Origin: Geosiphon pyriformis
Lineage: Eukaryota; Glomeromycota; Glomeromycetes; Archaeosporales; Geosiphonaceae
DNA length: 64,000 nucleotides
NCBI GenBank assembly: GCA_016748015.1
Contig: JAAOMT010000289.1
Coordinates: 383,639-447,638 of the forward strand
Reading direction: 5' to 3'
The notes under the pieces: generated by a model
The model's input: only the letters and a program-made list of their open reading frames with translations
What the model was told of the DNA's origin: nothing
Database searches by the model: none
Part shown: piece by piece, positions 35,406-47,952 of the stretch
Layout: each line of letters opens with the position of its first letter
Numbering within the stretch: position 1 is the first letter of the stretch
Translations under genes and position numbers: made by a program

Positions 35406-37118
35406 ATACACAGAAGCTTCAAATTAGCCAAAACAGCCAACACACACGTATACTAACCATATATGGCCATTTCAAGACCACCAAATTGACAACACCACTC
35501 ATTGAGTTTGAGGAAGAAAAGAAAAAACCTACCTGAGAAGCCTATCAAGTGTTATGGGCTGAAGAAAATCACAACAAGTTACCATTAATACTCTCCTGGA
35601 ACAATAATAGAAAAAGGAAACAAAAGAAAAGACTTACCTGAAATGCTGACCAAGACTGAGAAACCAACAATGACTCAAATGAACTATCAACTTGGGAATA
35701 GAAAGAAACAGACAAAGAAAAAAGAAAAAAGAAGGAAGAAAATATAACTAAAGGAACCACCACCACAGAAGAAATAACTAGTGGCTGGGAAAGAGAATAC
35801 TTATGGAAACCAATCAAGAAGCCACCATATATACCTCTCAAATGTAAAGACTATGAGAAAAAACTTTCTTTTATGGGAGCTTGAGTCATGTCAAATGAAA
35901 ATTACTAGACACAAATCCACTATTATTGCAAGCCTTGCCACCACAAACACTATGACTACCCAAAAAAACAAGGTAAGTGGGACAACGAACCATGTCTTGC
36001 TTGTAGCAAACAACTACTGGATGAAGGAATGTGGAACAACATTCCTGGATGAGGAGGAATGTGTGATGCTTCATGCCAATACACAATTCTCATCAACGAT
36101 TGAGTGAGTCATGGTATGCTAATAACTGTCACCTGGCACTATGCAATATCTTGCTTAGACAGTTACCCACACGATGAAGACAAGATCTAGTGGATGACAA
36201 ATGCCAAAGTAGCAGGTGCCATGCTTAGCAAAATATTGGAAATCAAGAACAACCTTCCAGAGCCAGTCAACATTGTTCTGATTCCCAACCCAGATGCTTT
36301 TCTGGACTTGAAAGCAGGCCCAGAAGAATTCCATGAGCACTACCAAAATTTGGCACCAACAAGAGAGGAACAAGAGCAGTAATTAGTCCAAATAAACACC
36401 CAACTATGTGATCATTGTTTGATCCCATGTGACTTTTAATATTGTAATAAGTGTGATTTCATTTACAATCCACCACCACACATGATCTACACAATTCCAG
36501 AGAAGGAAGCAATCAGCAGCTGCACATTAGAATCAGAATCAACTTTCAATCCCAATTCAAACTCTGACAACAACAATGACAAAAATAATGGTTCCAGCTC
36601 TGCTCAATATGGCAATGAAGATAACAACAATTTGGACTCTAATTCAAACTCCGAAACATACATTACACTCCCTGATCTTATTAAAGAACAAGAACTCAAA
36701 TGGTTCAGTGATAATAATGAAGGTATTATGCCAGAATGCATACATAATACCAATGCAGGGTTTGATCTGAGATATTCAGGAAAATATTCCATCAAATTGG
36801 AACCACATTCGTGCATTTGTATTGATTTAAAAATAGCATTAGAAATTCTAGCAACGACAATAGTTCAACTAACATCCAGGAGTAGTTTAGCAAAAAAGGA
36901 GATCAACATCAGAGAAGAAATAATTAACACAAGATATGTAGAAAATATTATTGCTATGCTACAAAATGACTCAAAAAAAGCATACATCATAGATCCAAAT
37001 GAAAAGATAACACAGACAATTTTCCTATTGTTGGTGAAAATAGCTCAGCTAATGTCAGTGAAAAACAAGGAAGAATTAGGGATCACAGCTAGAGAGATAC
37101 AGAGATTTGGATCAACAG
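35405..37118 (+). pseudogene. Element A Cys-rich segment and dUTPase-like domain
   Basis: After a Lys/Glu-rich linker, about 35,840-36,180 is a frame-broken Cys-rich stretch corresponding to the zinc-module region of element C. A further pair of CxxC groups (CDHC and CNKC) lies near 36,405-36,470. From 36,482 an open frame holds an acidic Ser/Asn linker and then the dUTPase-like domain: NTNAGFDLRYSGKYSIKLEP (motif 1 intact), LTSRSSLAKKEINI (motif 2), EEIINTRYVENI (motif 3, catalytic Asp replaced by Asn), PNEKITQTIFLLLVK (motif 4) and REIQRFGST (motif 5 start). Element B is inserted right after GST. The remaining codons of this frame to 37,243 run into B's LTR and are not part of the protein. 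Confidence 0.8.
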
Positions 37119-37979
37119 TGTTACAAATAATTATTTGGGGTCTCAGATCAAATAACAAATCCATAACTTGGTGCTTAATATCTACTCTGATGGCTGATGG
37201 TGGTAATATTGATATGTTGTCTTTATCTAAAGATTTTGATTAAGAGTTCTTTGTATAATAGACAGAGATTCAATAATGAAATAGTTGGTTGGTGAGTAGT
37301 GTTCCCAATTTCTGTTTTCAGCTTGGTGGCCAGTTTATTTTGGTATTTGTGCCCTTCTGGTAAGCTATTTGTTAATATATATAATTTTACCCTTATTTCT
37401 GGGTCTTTTACCAGGCTATTTGTGATGTCAATTACTCAGCACTTTAATCCTTAATCAGTTAGTATACAACAATAAAAATAAAGAAATAAAAGAAAATAAA
37501 AAAATAAGCCAAGATAATATGCAAGCTAGTATCTTGTCAATAGCCATGATCAAAAACTATTGTTTTAGCATGGTTAAGTGTTAATTACTATCAACATGAA
37601 GTGTTGATAGTAAAGAGTAAATTTGGATGGTAAATAATTTATTTATTTAATATTTGTGGATGGAAAATTTCTAACTAAATGATTCTGCTCTTTCTATTTC
37701 TAACACTACTGCTATATATATATAATTGATGTTTTACAAGATCACTTACATTTCCAAGCAATATGCTATGATTTCTTGAGCAATGTGCTCTTATTTTCTA
37801 ACATCACTCCACATTGTTAAGCAATGTGCCGTGTTTTCTAACATTGCTCCACATTGCTAAGCAATGTGTCATGATTTCTATTATTACTCTACATTGCTGA
37901 GCAATGTGTTCACATGCTACATACTATTTGTTTATTGGTCTACTATTTTTCTTATATCTGTTTTTTTTTATAGGTAACA
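37119..37979 (-). repeat. 3' LTR of element B
   Basis: Plus-strand ends TGTTACAAATAATT and TATAGGTAACA. It pairs with 56,406-57,283. It contains the hairpin CAACATGAAGTGTTG (plus-strand view), the TATA element and several ACATTGCT-type palindromes. The adjacent 37,980-37,996 is the purine tract on the minus strand (AAGAGGAGATAA). Confidence 0.93.
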
Positions 37980-37994
37980 TTATCTCCTCTTTTT

Positions 37995-38730
37995 TAATAT
38001 TAAGCTTCATTAAAATCTTCATTCTGAATTAGCTCTAATACTTTTTTTTCTAGTATTGTTTGTTCGACTTTATTTTTTATGTCTTTTACTTGTATATTGT
38101 TTATTCTTTCCCATTGGTTAATGGTTATGGTTTCCATGTCAGAATGTAATAGTATTTCTGGATAGTTCTGAAATATGTTGTGCAGTTAGTAAATTGTTTT
38201 TACATGTAGTGTTGAATTCATTTTTTTCCCAATAAATTCTTCAATTTGCTGTATTATGTTTTGGTTAAATATCCTCTTGGATTTGTCAATATACAACTCT
38301 TGAATATTCAACTTTTGACCTAACTAGTAGTAACAGTATAATATTGGAAGTTGTTCTGTCTATTGCTTCCAATTCTCTTTTGTAAGTTTTTCTGTTGGTG
38401 TCATAATAGGTATTTTCCCAAAAGTGTTTTTTACTTTTTCTATTATATTATCTGACCAGTTTTTATTATTCTTTGGTAACTGCTGATATGATGTATTTTT
38501 TGTCTTTCTTTTGGTGTTTCAATAGCAAATTGTTTGGTTGTTAACAATAATTTCTATGTCTAAAGGTTGTTGACTTAAGGCCTGGAATAATTGTTGAGCT
38601 ATGACATGAATATGATCTGGTATTTCTATTTTTTCTTGGTTGTCTTTGTCGCATATACTGTGTCTTTATATATTCTTTTATTGTTTGATTTTATGTGTTT
38701 GGTCCAATGATTATAATTGGTTCCAGATTT
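37995..38730 (-). pseudogene. Element B terminal ORF downstream of integrase
   Basis: Minus-strand coding remnant between the integrase tail and the 3' LTR, equivalent to the terminal ORFs of A and C. It ends with an acidic stretch similar to EKKVLELIQNEDFNEA just before the purine tract. It has several stops. No known domain recognised; helical, Gln/Ile/Lys-rich. Confidence 0.5.
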
Positions 38731-39835
38731 TGTGGAATCTTATTTGGTTGAACTAGTATTCGTTATACTTCCAATTGTGGAATGTTATTAGTAGATGATA
38801 ATATTATTTGGTGATATGGTTTCAGTCAATTACTATATGCTGCTTTGGTTAAAATTTTGTTGTCCCATCTTAATTTATAAGCTCTATTTCCAAGAATTTC
38901 TTCTATGTAAAATGGTCTATCCCATTTGGAGTTGAATTTTTCACTCCATTGTTTTTCCACTTTGGTATGATGTAGAAGTACTTTGTCTCTAATCTTAAAC
39001 TCAACTGGTTTGTTTGATAGTTGGTTATTGTGTCTTTTTTTTTGTTTTTCTTGTGACTTTTGAATATTATTAGCTGCTCTTTGTCGTTTGTTTTTTAGAG
39101 TTTCCATTAAGTTATATGTTCTTCTTAGCAATGTTTCCTGAAAATTGTCTTTAATTATTGGTTCTGTTGGATAAGTGTTGACTTTTATCTCAATTGGTAA
39201 TGTTGCTGTTCTACTGTATACTAATTCAAATAGTATTGCTTATGTAGTGTCATGCTTCATTGTTCGATAAGCAAATAATACTAATGATATAAACAAATCC
39301 CATTCATCCTGATTTTTTTGACTGATTTTGGCAATTGCTTTACACAATGTTCTGTTAAACCTCTCAACTAACCCATTTGTTTGTGGATAGTATGATGATG
39401 ATAATAGTCTTTTGATTTCAAACCTTTGACTTAATTTTGCTAATGTTTTGTTCACAAAGTGAGTTCCTTGATCTGATAATAGTTTTTTTGGACATCCATG
39501 TTGACAAATTAAATCTTAATAAACAAATTTGGCAACGGATTTTGCATCTGCTCTTTGAATGGCTTTTGTTTCTGGCCATTTAGTGAGATAGTCCATAGCT
39601 ACTGTGATATATTTGTTGCTTTTGCTGGTGATTGTTAATGGTCCGACCAAGTCAATTCCAATGTAATCAAATAGTTGTCTCACTTTGATTGGTTTTAATG
39701 GTTCACTTAGTCTTGTTCCACCTCTTTTCTAACAAGTATCACAATTCTAAACATATTGGATGATGTCTGAATACATCAATGGCCAATAATATCTCTTTCT
39801 GATTCTTTTCATGGTCACTTCTTTATAAAAATGTC
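38731..39835 (-). pseudogene. Element B integrase
   Basis: Minus strand, in order: HHCC zinc region (HSDPTVGHFYKEVTMKRIRK then YYWPLMYSDIIQYV, ending in a damaged CxxC) at about 39,725-39,870; core with YIGIDLVGPLTI (first Asp kept), KWPETKAIQRADAKSVAKF, NLIQ-like Asp region, and FEIKRLLSSSYYPQTNGLVE with RFNRTLCKAIAK (Glu kept). The C-terminal GPY/F-like module is EFKIRDKVLLHHTKVEKQ and KWDRPFYIEEILGNRAYKL (38,826-39,010). Open pieces are 39,240-39,455 and 38,826-39,131. A stop and frameshift around 39,460-39,520 break the core. Confidence 0.85.
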
Positions 39836-41910
39836 CTACTGTTGGGTCTGAGTGCATGTTGAATAATATTGTCTTTTTTTCTGGTTCTGTGATTACTCTA
39901 GTTAGTTGATTTGGATTTCCTCTGTTCTTCCAGTAAAGTATATTTTGATGGTTGATAAAATATTTTGATTGTTGTTTTATGTTCCTTTGTTTTTTTTGAG
40001 ATAATTTCTCCTTGAACAATTGGGTATTTATATAATATTGAAGTTGTTGGTATTTTTGGGTTGAAATGTTTTTAGATTTGTCTCATTTATAATAGTTCAT
40101 TAGTATTTCCATTGTCTTTTCCCTTTTTATAATGTACTGTATAATTAAATAGTAAAAGTTCTATTTTCTATCTGGCATAACAATCGTCTGCAAATTTTTG
40201 TTTTTGAATTAAAATCAATTCTTTGTGGTTAGTATATACATCAAACTTTTGACTTAAGTATTCCTTCCATTTAATAACAGCCCAATAGATAGCTAAGTGT
40301 TCTAGTGCTAGAGTTCCATAGTTCTTCTCAGCTGGATTTAAGTTTCTACTGGCATAAGTTACTGGATGTTTTCTTCCATTGGGTCCTTTCTGTGAGAGTA
40401 CTGCTCCCAATGCTTGGCCTGATACATTGGTGGTGATTATGAATGATTTGCTGTAGTCTGAATACATTAATACTGAAGCTTGGATAAGCTTTCTTCTTAA
40501 TATATCAAAAGCTTTTTGTTGAGCTTCTGTTCATTTATACTTCACATTCTTTGTTTGGAGTTGGTGTAATGGTTGAGCTATTTTGGAAAAGTCCTTAATA
40601 AAATGGCGGTAGTATCTGACAAATTCCAAGAATGCTCTCAATTCTGTAAAATTATTTGGTATTGGAAAGTTCTTGACAATCTCAATCTTGTCTGAATTTG
40701 TTTTTATTCCATCTTTGCTTACCACATGTCCCAAAAACTTGAGTTCAGTTTTTCCAAAGAAACATTTGGTCATATTTAACTTTAGTCCAGCTCTTTTTAA
40801 TCTTTCAAACACTTGTTGAAGATAATGCAGATGATCATCAAATGTTTTTGAGAACACATTGGTGTCATTCAAGTATATAACTACTGATTTCCATAGTAAT
40901 CCAGTATAGACAATATCCATGAGCTGTTGGAATGTTGCTGGAACATTCATCAAGTCAAATGACATGACTTCAAACTCAAAATTTTCTTCTCTTGTGGTGA
41001 ATGCTGTTTTTTCTTTGTTGGCTGGATCCATGACTACTTGCCAGTATTCACTATCTAGATTTAATATTGAGAACCATTTATTTCCTCCAAAAGTGTCGAA
41101 TAGTTCTTGGATCTTTGGAGTTGGATAACTATCTCTTTTGGTTACTCCATTCAGTTTCTGATAATCCACACAAAAATGGATTTTTCCATTTTTCTTCTGG
41201 ACTAGTACCACTGGTGATAACCATAGATTCATTGATGGCTGAATTAGCCTGTTGTCAAGCATCCAGTTGATTTCTTGACAAATGATCTCATGGCTAGCTG
41301 GTGGTACTCTGTATGCTCTTTGTTTAATTGACATTGTATTTCCAGTCTTGATCTGATGCTGGATGATGTTGGTTTGGCCAAATTCATTTTCACTAGCAAA
41401 GATGTCATTAAAATTGTTGAGTAACATCTTGAGTTGCATCCATTGAAGTGGATCTAGATTCCCTATGTTCATCTGTTCTAATTGTTTTGGTTGAAGCAGA
41501 TAATATTCACTTCTTCCATAAATGGTTTGTGATGTAATGTCCACATATTTGTAAAGTTGTAGAAAATCTGAAATGTGGTTTGATGGTTGATTCTCAACTT
41601 TGGTGGTTAAATATCCAATAATAGTTCTCTTTAGTATTTTGATGACTTTTTCCATTGTGTTATAGATGGGAATTTTGATGTTTTTGGGGCTTTTGGCTAA
41701 TATGTAGAGATTGGTAAGTTCAATCTTTCCTGATTCACAAATGGTGGCTTCTGCTTTAAACAATTGAACTTGATTCTTTACTTCCCTTTTTATAACTAAC
41801 ATATACTGGTTATATGGCAAAATAGAAATTGTTTGACAAATTGAGATAATTTCTCTTTTGTCAACAATTTTTTCCTCTGTTATATTGACTGGTATGTCTA
41901 TTCTACTCAT
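39836..41910 (-). CDS. Element B reverse transcriptase and RNase H
   Basis: The longest open frame in the window (40,531-41,910, 459 codons) spans the post-dUTPase linker (SRIDIPVNITEEKIV onward) and the RT fingers, palm and thumb: IKQRAYRVPPASHEII, KKNGKIHFCVDYQKLN, FSILNLDSEYWQVVMD, FEVMSFDLMNVPATFQQLMD, SVVIYLNDTNVFSKTFDDHL and KFLGHVVSKDGIKTN. The catalytic YLDD box reads YLND (40,864-40,875), so polymerase activity is not expected. RNase H follows at 40,168-40,467 with FIITTNVSGQALGAVLSQKG (first Asp to Asn), VTYASRNLNPAEKNYGTLAL and VYTNHKELI. A stop near 40,528 separates the two. The reader should treat this as a nearly open but catalytically dead copy. Confidence 0.85.
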
Positions 41911-43150
41911 TGATCTAAATCCCTGTATCCCTTTTGCTGTATACCTAGTTTTTTTTTTTTTCCTACTGAAATTAACTGAGCTATTTTCATCAGAGATAAG
42001 AATATTGTCTGTGCTATCTTTTCATTTGGTTCTATAATATAGGCCTTTTCTAAATCATTTTGTAGTATGGCAATGATATTTTCTACATATCTCACATTAA
42101 TTATTCTTCCTCTGATGTTGATTCCTTTTTTCACTAAATTACTCCTAGATGCTAATTGAACCATAGTTGTTGCTGAAATTTCCAGAGCTATTTTGAGATC
42201 AATACATGTGCACAAATTTGGTTCCAATTTGATGGTTTTTTTTCCCAGATATCTTAGATTAAACTCTGTGTTAGTATCATATGTGCATTCTGGCATAATA
42301 CCTTCATTATTATTATTATACCATTTGAGTTCCTGCTCCTTAGAGAGATTAGGAAATGCAATGTATATTTTGGGGTTTGAATCGGAGTCTGAATCATTGA
42401 TATTTTTGTTGTCATATTGTGTAGAGCTAGAATTATTGTTTTTATTGTCATCATTGTCAGAGTTTGAATCAGGATTAAAAACTGATTCCAATTCCAATGT
42501 GCAGTGACTGATTGGTTCGTCTTCTTCTGGAATTGTGTAGATCATACATGGTGGTGGATTGTAAATAAGGTCACACTCGTTACAGGGAATTAAACAATGG
42601 TCACATAGTCTTGTATTTATTTCTTCCAAGCATTGCTTTTGTTCTTCTCTCATAGGTGCTAGCTTTTGGTAATGTTTATAGAATTGTTTTAGATCTAGGA
42701 GATTTATAACTGGTTCTGGGTTCCAGTCAAGTTCTATAGGTTCAGGTGGGTTATTTTTAATCATTTTTATTTCTTTTGGAGTCGCTCCTTCAATTTTGGC
42801 AAGTGCTATTCACCAGATTTTGTCATTGTTATGTGGACACCCATCCAGATGTTTGACGGCTCATCTCTAAACAGTGTCTATGGGCATTTCTTTTCTCATC
42901 CAGTTACTTATGAGAATTATATATTGACACAATTTATTGCATGTTCTTTCTCACTTAGGAATGTCATTCCACATTCCTTTGTCCAGAAGAGTTTCTCCAC
43001 AAGCCAAGCATAGTTCATTGTTCTATTTTCCAATCCGTTTTGGCCTTCTAAAGTGTTTAATAATACATGGACAACAGTAGAATTTTGTTGCCAAAGTGTA
43101 CTCCTCATTGTCATCACAACAAGCATCTATTGATGACAATTTCTTGTTGT
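41907..43150 (-). pseudogene. Element B dUTPase-like domain and Cys-rich segment
   Basis: Open frame 41,907-42,764 (285 codons) covers DLKQFYKHYQKLAPMREEQK, a Cys-rich group LCDHCLIPCNECDLIYN, an acidic Asn/Ser/Asp linker, and the dUTPase-like domain: DTNTEFNLRYLGKKTIKLEP (motif 1, Asp to Asn), LASRSNLVKKGINI (motif 2), GRIINVRYVENI (motif 3, Asp to Asn), PNEKIAQTIFLSLMK (motif 4). Further up to 43,150 a frame-broken Cys-rich stretch includes CGMTFLSEKEHAINC. The altered metal- and uracil-binding motifs suggest loss of activity. Overlap of 4 bases with the RT frame marks a one-base frameshift. Confidence 0.8.
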
Positions 43151-44500
43151 AATTAATGCATACCAGTTTTGGGTGACAATAAGTAGATCAGGGGGGAGGG
43201 AGGGGGAGGGAAAGGTGTAGTATAGGAATTATAAGTGGGTTTGCTGTCAGTTGTTGGTTTTTCTTCCTTCCCCTTTTCTTTTTCCTTTTTGTCTTCTTTT
43301 TATTCCCAATTTATTTGTTTTTCCTGGTCATTGTTAGTTTTTCAGGCTTGGTCAACTTTTCAGGTAAGTTTTTTGCTCTGCTTTCCTTTGCTGTTGTTGT
43401 CCCATGAAGGTACTGGTGACAGTTTGTTGTGTTCTGTGTTGGCCCAGGAGACTTGATAGACTTTCCAGGTAGGTTTTCTCTCTTCTTTCTCGAATTTGAT
43501 GAGTGGTGTTGTTGAGTTAGTGGTCTTAAAATGGCCACACATGGCTGATATGCATGTGTGTTAACTGTTTTGGCTCAGTTAGAGCTTTTGCATTGTCCAG
43601 TCCAGTATAGCATTGGTTTTAGATAACCAGTTATTTCCTACTAATATCTAATATTGGGTTGCTTCCATTACTAGAACTTTAATAGAAATGATGATGCCAT
43701 TGACTTCAAAAAGGAAGTCATCAATCTCACCAATAAAAGTTTTAATTGTTCCATTGGTGGTTATGATCCTGACACTGGCAGCGTGATTAACTTGGTAATC
43801 TAATTGGTCCATGAGTTGGTTTGTAATAATGCTGCCAGCTGATTCACTGTCTAGGATCAGTTTGATGAAATGGCCATCAACTTTGACATTAGTGTACATG
43901 GCAGTAATAGGTTTTTCTTTCAGAGTGGCTCCATTAAATAATGGCATGGTCGATGGTTTTTTGAGTTTAAACAAGAAAATGGCATCCAGTGATTCATTTT
44001 TGGTGATGGTAGCTGGTGGAATGTTGCTGATAAGTGTTAGATGTTGGTGGATTTCCAGATTATTGGATTGAGTGTCTTTTGGGGTAACTAGTAGACTTAA
44101 ATAGTTCTGGGAATTCAGGTTTTGGGTATATCCAGTGCCCAAATTCCATTGTCGAGATTCTGCTGGTTGTGTAGAAGAACTGGAGATCAGTTGGTAGACT
44201 ACCATCAACAATCTCCAGCTTTGTTGGGTCAATCTCAGCCTTTGGGTTCCGTTTTGAGGTAAGTTCTGTGATGGTGTTTGAATTTGTTGAGGCTGATAGA
44301 TTACCTGAGACTGTAGCTGATAAATGAGTTGTGACTGTGGTTGATAAATTGCTGGTGTTGTTGATTAATAAATTGGCATTTAATATACTGGTGGTTGATA
44401 AGATGGCTGCTGCATCATAGGTAAGTAATTCTAATGATATGGCTCTAAGTTTGGTGAGTTATTTGGAATTTGAAACTGGCAATTGAAGTTCCAATATTGA
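43151..44500 (-). pseudogene. Element B retropepsin and Gln-rich linker
   Basis: Open frame 43,648-44,232 includes KPITAMYTNVKVDGHFIKL, then LILDSESAGSIIT, where the active-site DSG is DSE (43,843-43,851), and IGEIDDFLFEVNGIIISIK. The linker between protease and Cys-rich segment (43,160-43,600) is rich in Lys/Glu/Thr and contains a G-rich purine run near 43,190-43,216. Above 44,232 lies the Gln/Pro/Tyr linker towards the CCHC knuckle with stops at former Gln codons. Confidence 0.8.
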
Positions 44501-44539
44501 TTTCCCAATTGTTGATTATTTAAGTGATGGCACCAATCA

Positions 44540-44841
44540 ATTTGTAAGTGTTCTTGTTTACCACAATAATGGCAAATGCGCATTTTCTGTTGCCACTGTT
44601 AATTGGTTGATAATGATAGATGTAACTGATTCTGGAAATGATTTATGTTTCTGGAATTATTGTGTCATTGTGGTGGTTAATAAATTGTGCAATTGTCAGC
44701 TAAATATCCCTCTAATTTCTGATTGATGGAATCACTAAATTGTTTCAATTTTGAAATCCAATTCAGATGATCCATTCATTACTAGATTAACAGCTTGGGC
44801 ATGGTTGGCTTCTAATTCAGTGGCTTCAAAATCTCTGGTGT
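44540..44841 (-). pseudogene. Element B gag, knuckle and C-terminal capsid piece
   Basis: Minus-strand remnant with the knuckle MRICHYCGKQEHLQID (about 44,540-44,585; the last Cys is displaced by an apparent one-base change) and the capsid C-terminus (ATELEANHAQAVNLVMN, about 44,745-44,825). Element C interrupts the frame at 44,841; the rest of gag resumes at 54,920. Confidence 0.75.
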
Positions 44842-45671
44842 TGTTACTCATAGAAATATAGGGAATATATATTAGCATAGTTATTAGCCAATCAGAAGTA
44901 GATGTAGTAAAATGTGGAATTCCAGGATTCCTCTCAGGAATTGCAGGATTCCAGGAATTACAGAATTCTCACAAAGAATCGCAGGATTCCAGAATTTCAG
45001 GATTCCTTTCAAAGAAATTGCAGGATTCCAAGAATTCCAGAATTTCTGTTGTAAAAAATTGAGGAATTGAGGAATCTCAATTATGTATATATAGCAGTAG
45101 GATTAGAAGCTAAAAAGACAAACCTGCAAGTTTAGATATTTTTAGACAACTTTTTAAACACAATAAATAACTATTTGGTATTTCCAACCTAATTTTACTA
45201 TCAACACTCTATGTTGATAATAATTAATACTTAAACACACTGGAACAATAGCTCTTGATCATGGCTATTAACAGAATACTGACTTGTAAAATTACTTTGA
45301 CTTATTTATGATTTTCTTTTATTTCTTTTTTTTATTTTATTTTGATTTTATTGTTGTGCACTAATTAGTTGAATAAAGTGCTAGATTACTGACGTCAAAA
45401 ATTGCCTGGTAAAAGACCCCTGCAAGAGGGTAGGACACATACAGAAAATACAGAATACTTACCAGAGGATTGCTGGCCATCATGCTGAGAGAAGAATTGA
45501 CAGAATTGCAATTCTAGAAAGCTATGAATAAAACAATGATTGAATCTTTGTCCATTATACAAAGAACTCAAACTGAAACCTTCAGATATAATAACATCAA
45601 TGTAAATAACTTTTAGCACCAAGTTACAGGTTTGTTATTTGATTCAACATCCCAAATAATCACTTGTAACA
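44842..45671 (+). repeat. 5' LTR of element C
   Basis: TGTTACTCATAGAAATATAG to CTTGTAACA. The U3 (44,910-45,070) contains many copies of ATTCCAGGATTCC-like sequence. TATA element at 45,086-45,094. Differences from the 3' LTR that I compared are nearly all transitions. Confidence 0.95.
45199..45219 (+). repeat. Conserved LTR hairpin, 5' LTR of element C
   Basis: Arms TATCAACA and TGTTGATA around a five-base loop (CTCTA). The same hairpin occurs downstream of the TATA element in all LTRs of A, B and C and, degraded, in the solo LTR. In the 3' LTR of C (54,432-54,452) the core is flipped. Confidence 0.8.
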
Positions 45672-45672
45672 T

Positions 45673-45717
45673 TTGGTGCTCCCTGTAAGGTATAATCCTA
45701 CAGAGAACCAGCACCAA
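45673..45717 (+). promoter_or_regulatory. Primer-binding region of element C within a hairpin
   Basis: TGGTGCTCCCTGTAAGG starts at 45,674, two bases after the LTR. TTGGTGCT (45,673-45,680) can pair with AGCACCAA (45,710-45,717), and CTGTA (45,683-45,687) with TACAG (45,699-45,703). The priming tRNA is not identified. Confidence 0.6.
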
Positions 45718-45719
45718 CA

Positions 45720-47508
45720 ACCCCATCCAAAAGTGGCAGAATCAGAAAATGTTGAAGCAAACTATTTAGGATTTGCGAAATCCTTATTTCAACATTACTG
45801 TCAACATTTGAGATTAACCCATAATCACATATCAGCAGAATCAGCTTTTAATTTCTATGTCAACAAAAAGATTGCCTATCTGTTGGGAACATTAGTGAAT
45901 ATCAAATCAGTGAGAGAAACTTTTTACAACAAATTAATTCAAAACCCCAGCCTACTCACAAATCATAATTTTGCATCTATCATTACTAAGATCAACAAAA
46001 AAATTAAACACCACACACAGCAAAGATACCCAATTATATACACAAGTAAAGGCAAAAGAAAACTACAAACACCAGCAGTAACACCTTAAAGGATACAACC
46101 ACCCACTTGGAAGAAAACTAGAGTTAAGTCACCAAACAATTCATCCTACTACTATATCCCTGGAAGTGCTATCAATATATCATTAACAGATGTGTTTGCA
46201 TCAAATGTGACATCAATATTTGAATGTTTCTCATTTCGAACTAAACAAAAAAAAAAGGATTTACTAGGACCATATGGCAAGTATTTTGAAGGATTTAAAT
46301 CTTGATCACCAATGTCATCAGAATTTCGATTACCATCATCTCAACTGAATTTTGGAACTGCGAGTTCATGAGAAATTACTGAATCAGAAGGAGGACAAGA
46401 AGTAGAAAAGGAAGAAAAATCTGAGGATCATAAATTTACTTATCAAAACCCAATTCTAGAAAACCCAGAAAGTGAAACTCCAAACCTTCAAATCCAGCCA
46501 AATTTAGACAATCAGGAAAATGACACTCCGAATATTCAAACACCACCAAATCAGAACAATCCAAATCCTGAAGTAATTAATCAATACTTATCTCCAGTTA
46601 TCGTCATCAATCAACCACCCGTTGAATCAATTGGCCAGTCCATCCAACCACAGAACCAACAAAATCAACAACTGCCACCAGTACCGTCTCAACAACAACA
46701 ACAACTTTCACCACCACAGCAACAACAAATGGCTTACACACCCATCACGAAACTTGACAAATTCAATAGTGAAGAAGATGACATCCAAGTCTGGTTAAAT
46801 GACATAGCCAAAGCCATTACAGCCAATAATTGGAATGATGCTAGAGCAATGCAAGTGATCTTTTACTTTTTCCAGGATACCACTGATGTATGATATTAAA
46901 GTCTCACTGTCAAATCCCAAAATTTTAATGAATTCAAAACTGAATTCTTGTGGTACTTTAGCAACAATAATAGTATTAACAAATTAGCCAACACCTTTAC
47001 AATGATCAGACAAAGAGACACTGAAGCAGTCACTACCTACTTGGGATGCTTCCATAGAAATCTACGCCAAATACAAGCCATCCAAGCTGACTATTTTATA
47101 GTGCCACAGATTTTAAATCAATTTATTAGAGGATTGTACAGTAGCATCCTACAATGAGTACATCCAATGCACCCAGTGGACCTTCCAACTGCAGTTATAT
47201 ATGTCAAAGATTTTGAAGCAGCTGAACTAGAAGCTAATCACACTCAAGCTGTGAATCTAGCAATGAATAAATTATCTGAATTGAATTCCAAATTGAAGCA
47301 ATTCAGTAATTTAATTAATCAGAAATTAGAGGGATACTTAGCTGACAATTGCATGATTTATCAACCTTCTTAATGGCATAACAATCAGGGAAACGCAAAT
47401 TGTTTCTAAAATCAGTCATGTCCATCATTGTCATCCAATCAGTTGTGACAGCCAGAGATGCGCGTCTGCCACAACTGTGGTAAACAAGAACACATCAGAG
47501 CCAACTGC
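45720..47508 (+). pseudogene. Element C gag with intact CCHC knuckle
   Basis: The N-terminal domain is open at 45,673-46,089 (NYLGFAKSLFQHYCQHLRLT, AESAFNFYVNKKIAYLLGTL), followed by an acidic and Gln/Pro-rich stretch with stops. Capsid: about 46,730-47,373 with MAYTPITKLDKFNSEEDD, TFTMIRQRDTEAVTTYLGCF and LNQFIRGLYSSILQ. The knuckle CHNCGKQEHIRANC at 47,467-47,508 is intact. Then comes a linker of repeated YQ/YQPP units to 47,850. A few stops (for example 46,087, 46,892 and 47,157) split what is otherwise the best-preserved gag here. Confidence 0.87.
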
Positions 47509-47952
47509 CATACTTATAGCAATTCAAGATTGAGAAATCAATATAGAAACCCTGATCACTGGTTCCAGACTCTGAACCATCACCCGAATCAAGACCAATA
47601 CCAATCCACTTACTTGTTTATGACACACCAACCAATTTATCAATCACCAGTCTATCAAACTTCAGTTTATCAACCACCACCACAAACAATTTATCAGGTG
47701 CAGTCACAAGTAATATATCAACCACAGCCACCAGCAATTTATCAAACACCCACCATTCAAACACCACCAGCAAACCCAGCTCAAATGACATCAGGGAATC
47801 CAAGATTGAGGATCACCCAAAACTGGAGATCAGCGATGATTGTACATTAACCAATCTCCAGCTCTTTCCACTAACAATCAGGATCTTGTCAGTAGAATTC
47901 AGGCACTGGTCCCACCCAAAACCCGAATTCCCAATATTATTTAAGCCTTCTG

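Noticed and set aside
37119-37243. C-terminal codons of the frame 36,482-37,243
   Set aside because: They are read-through into the LTR of element B.
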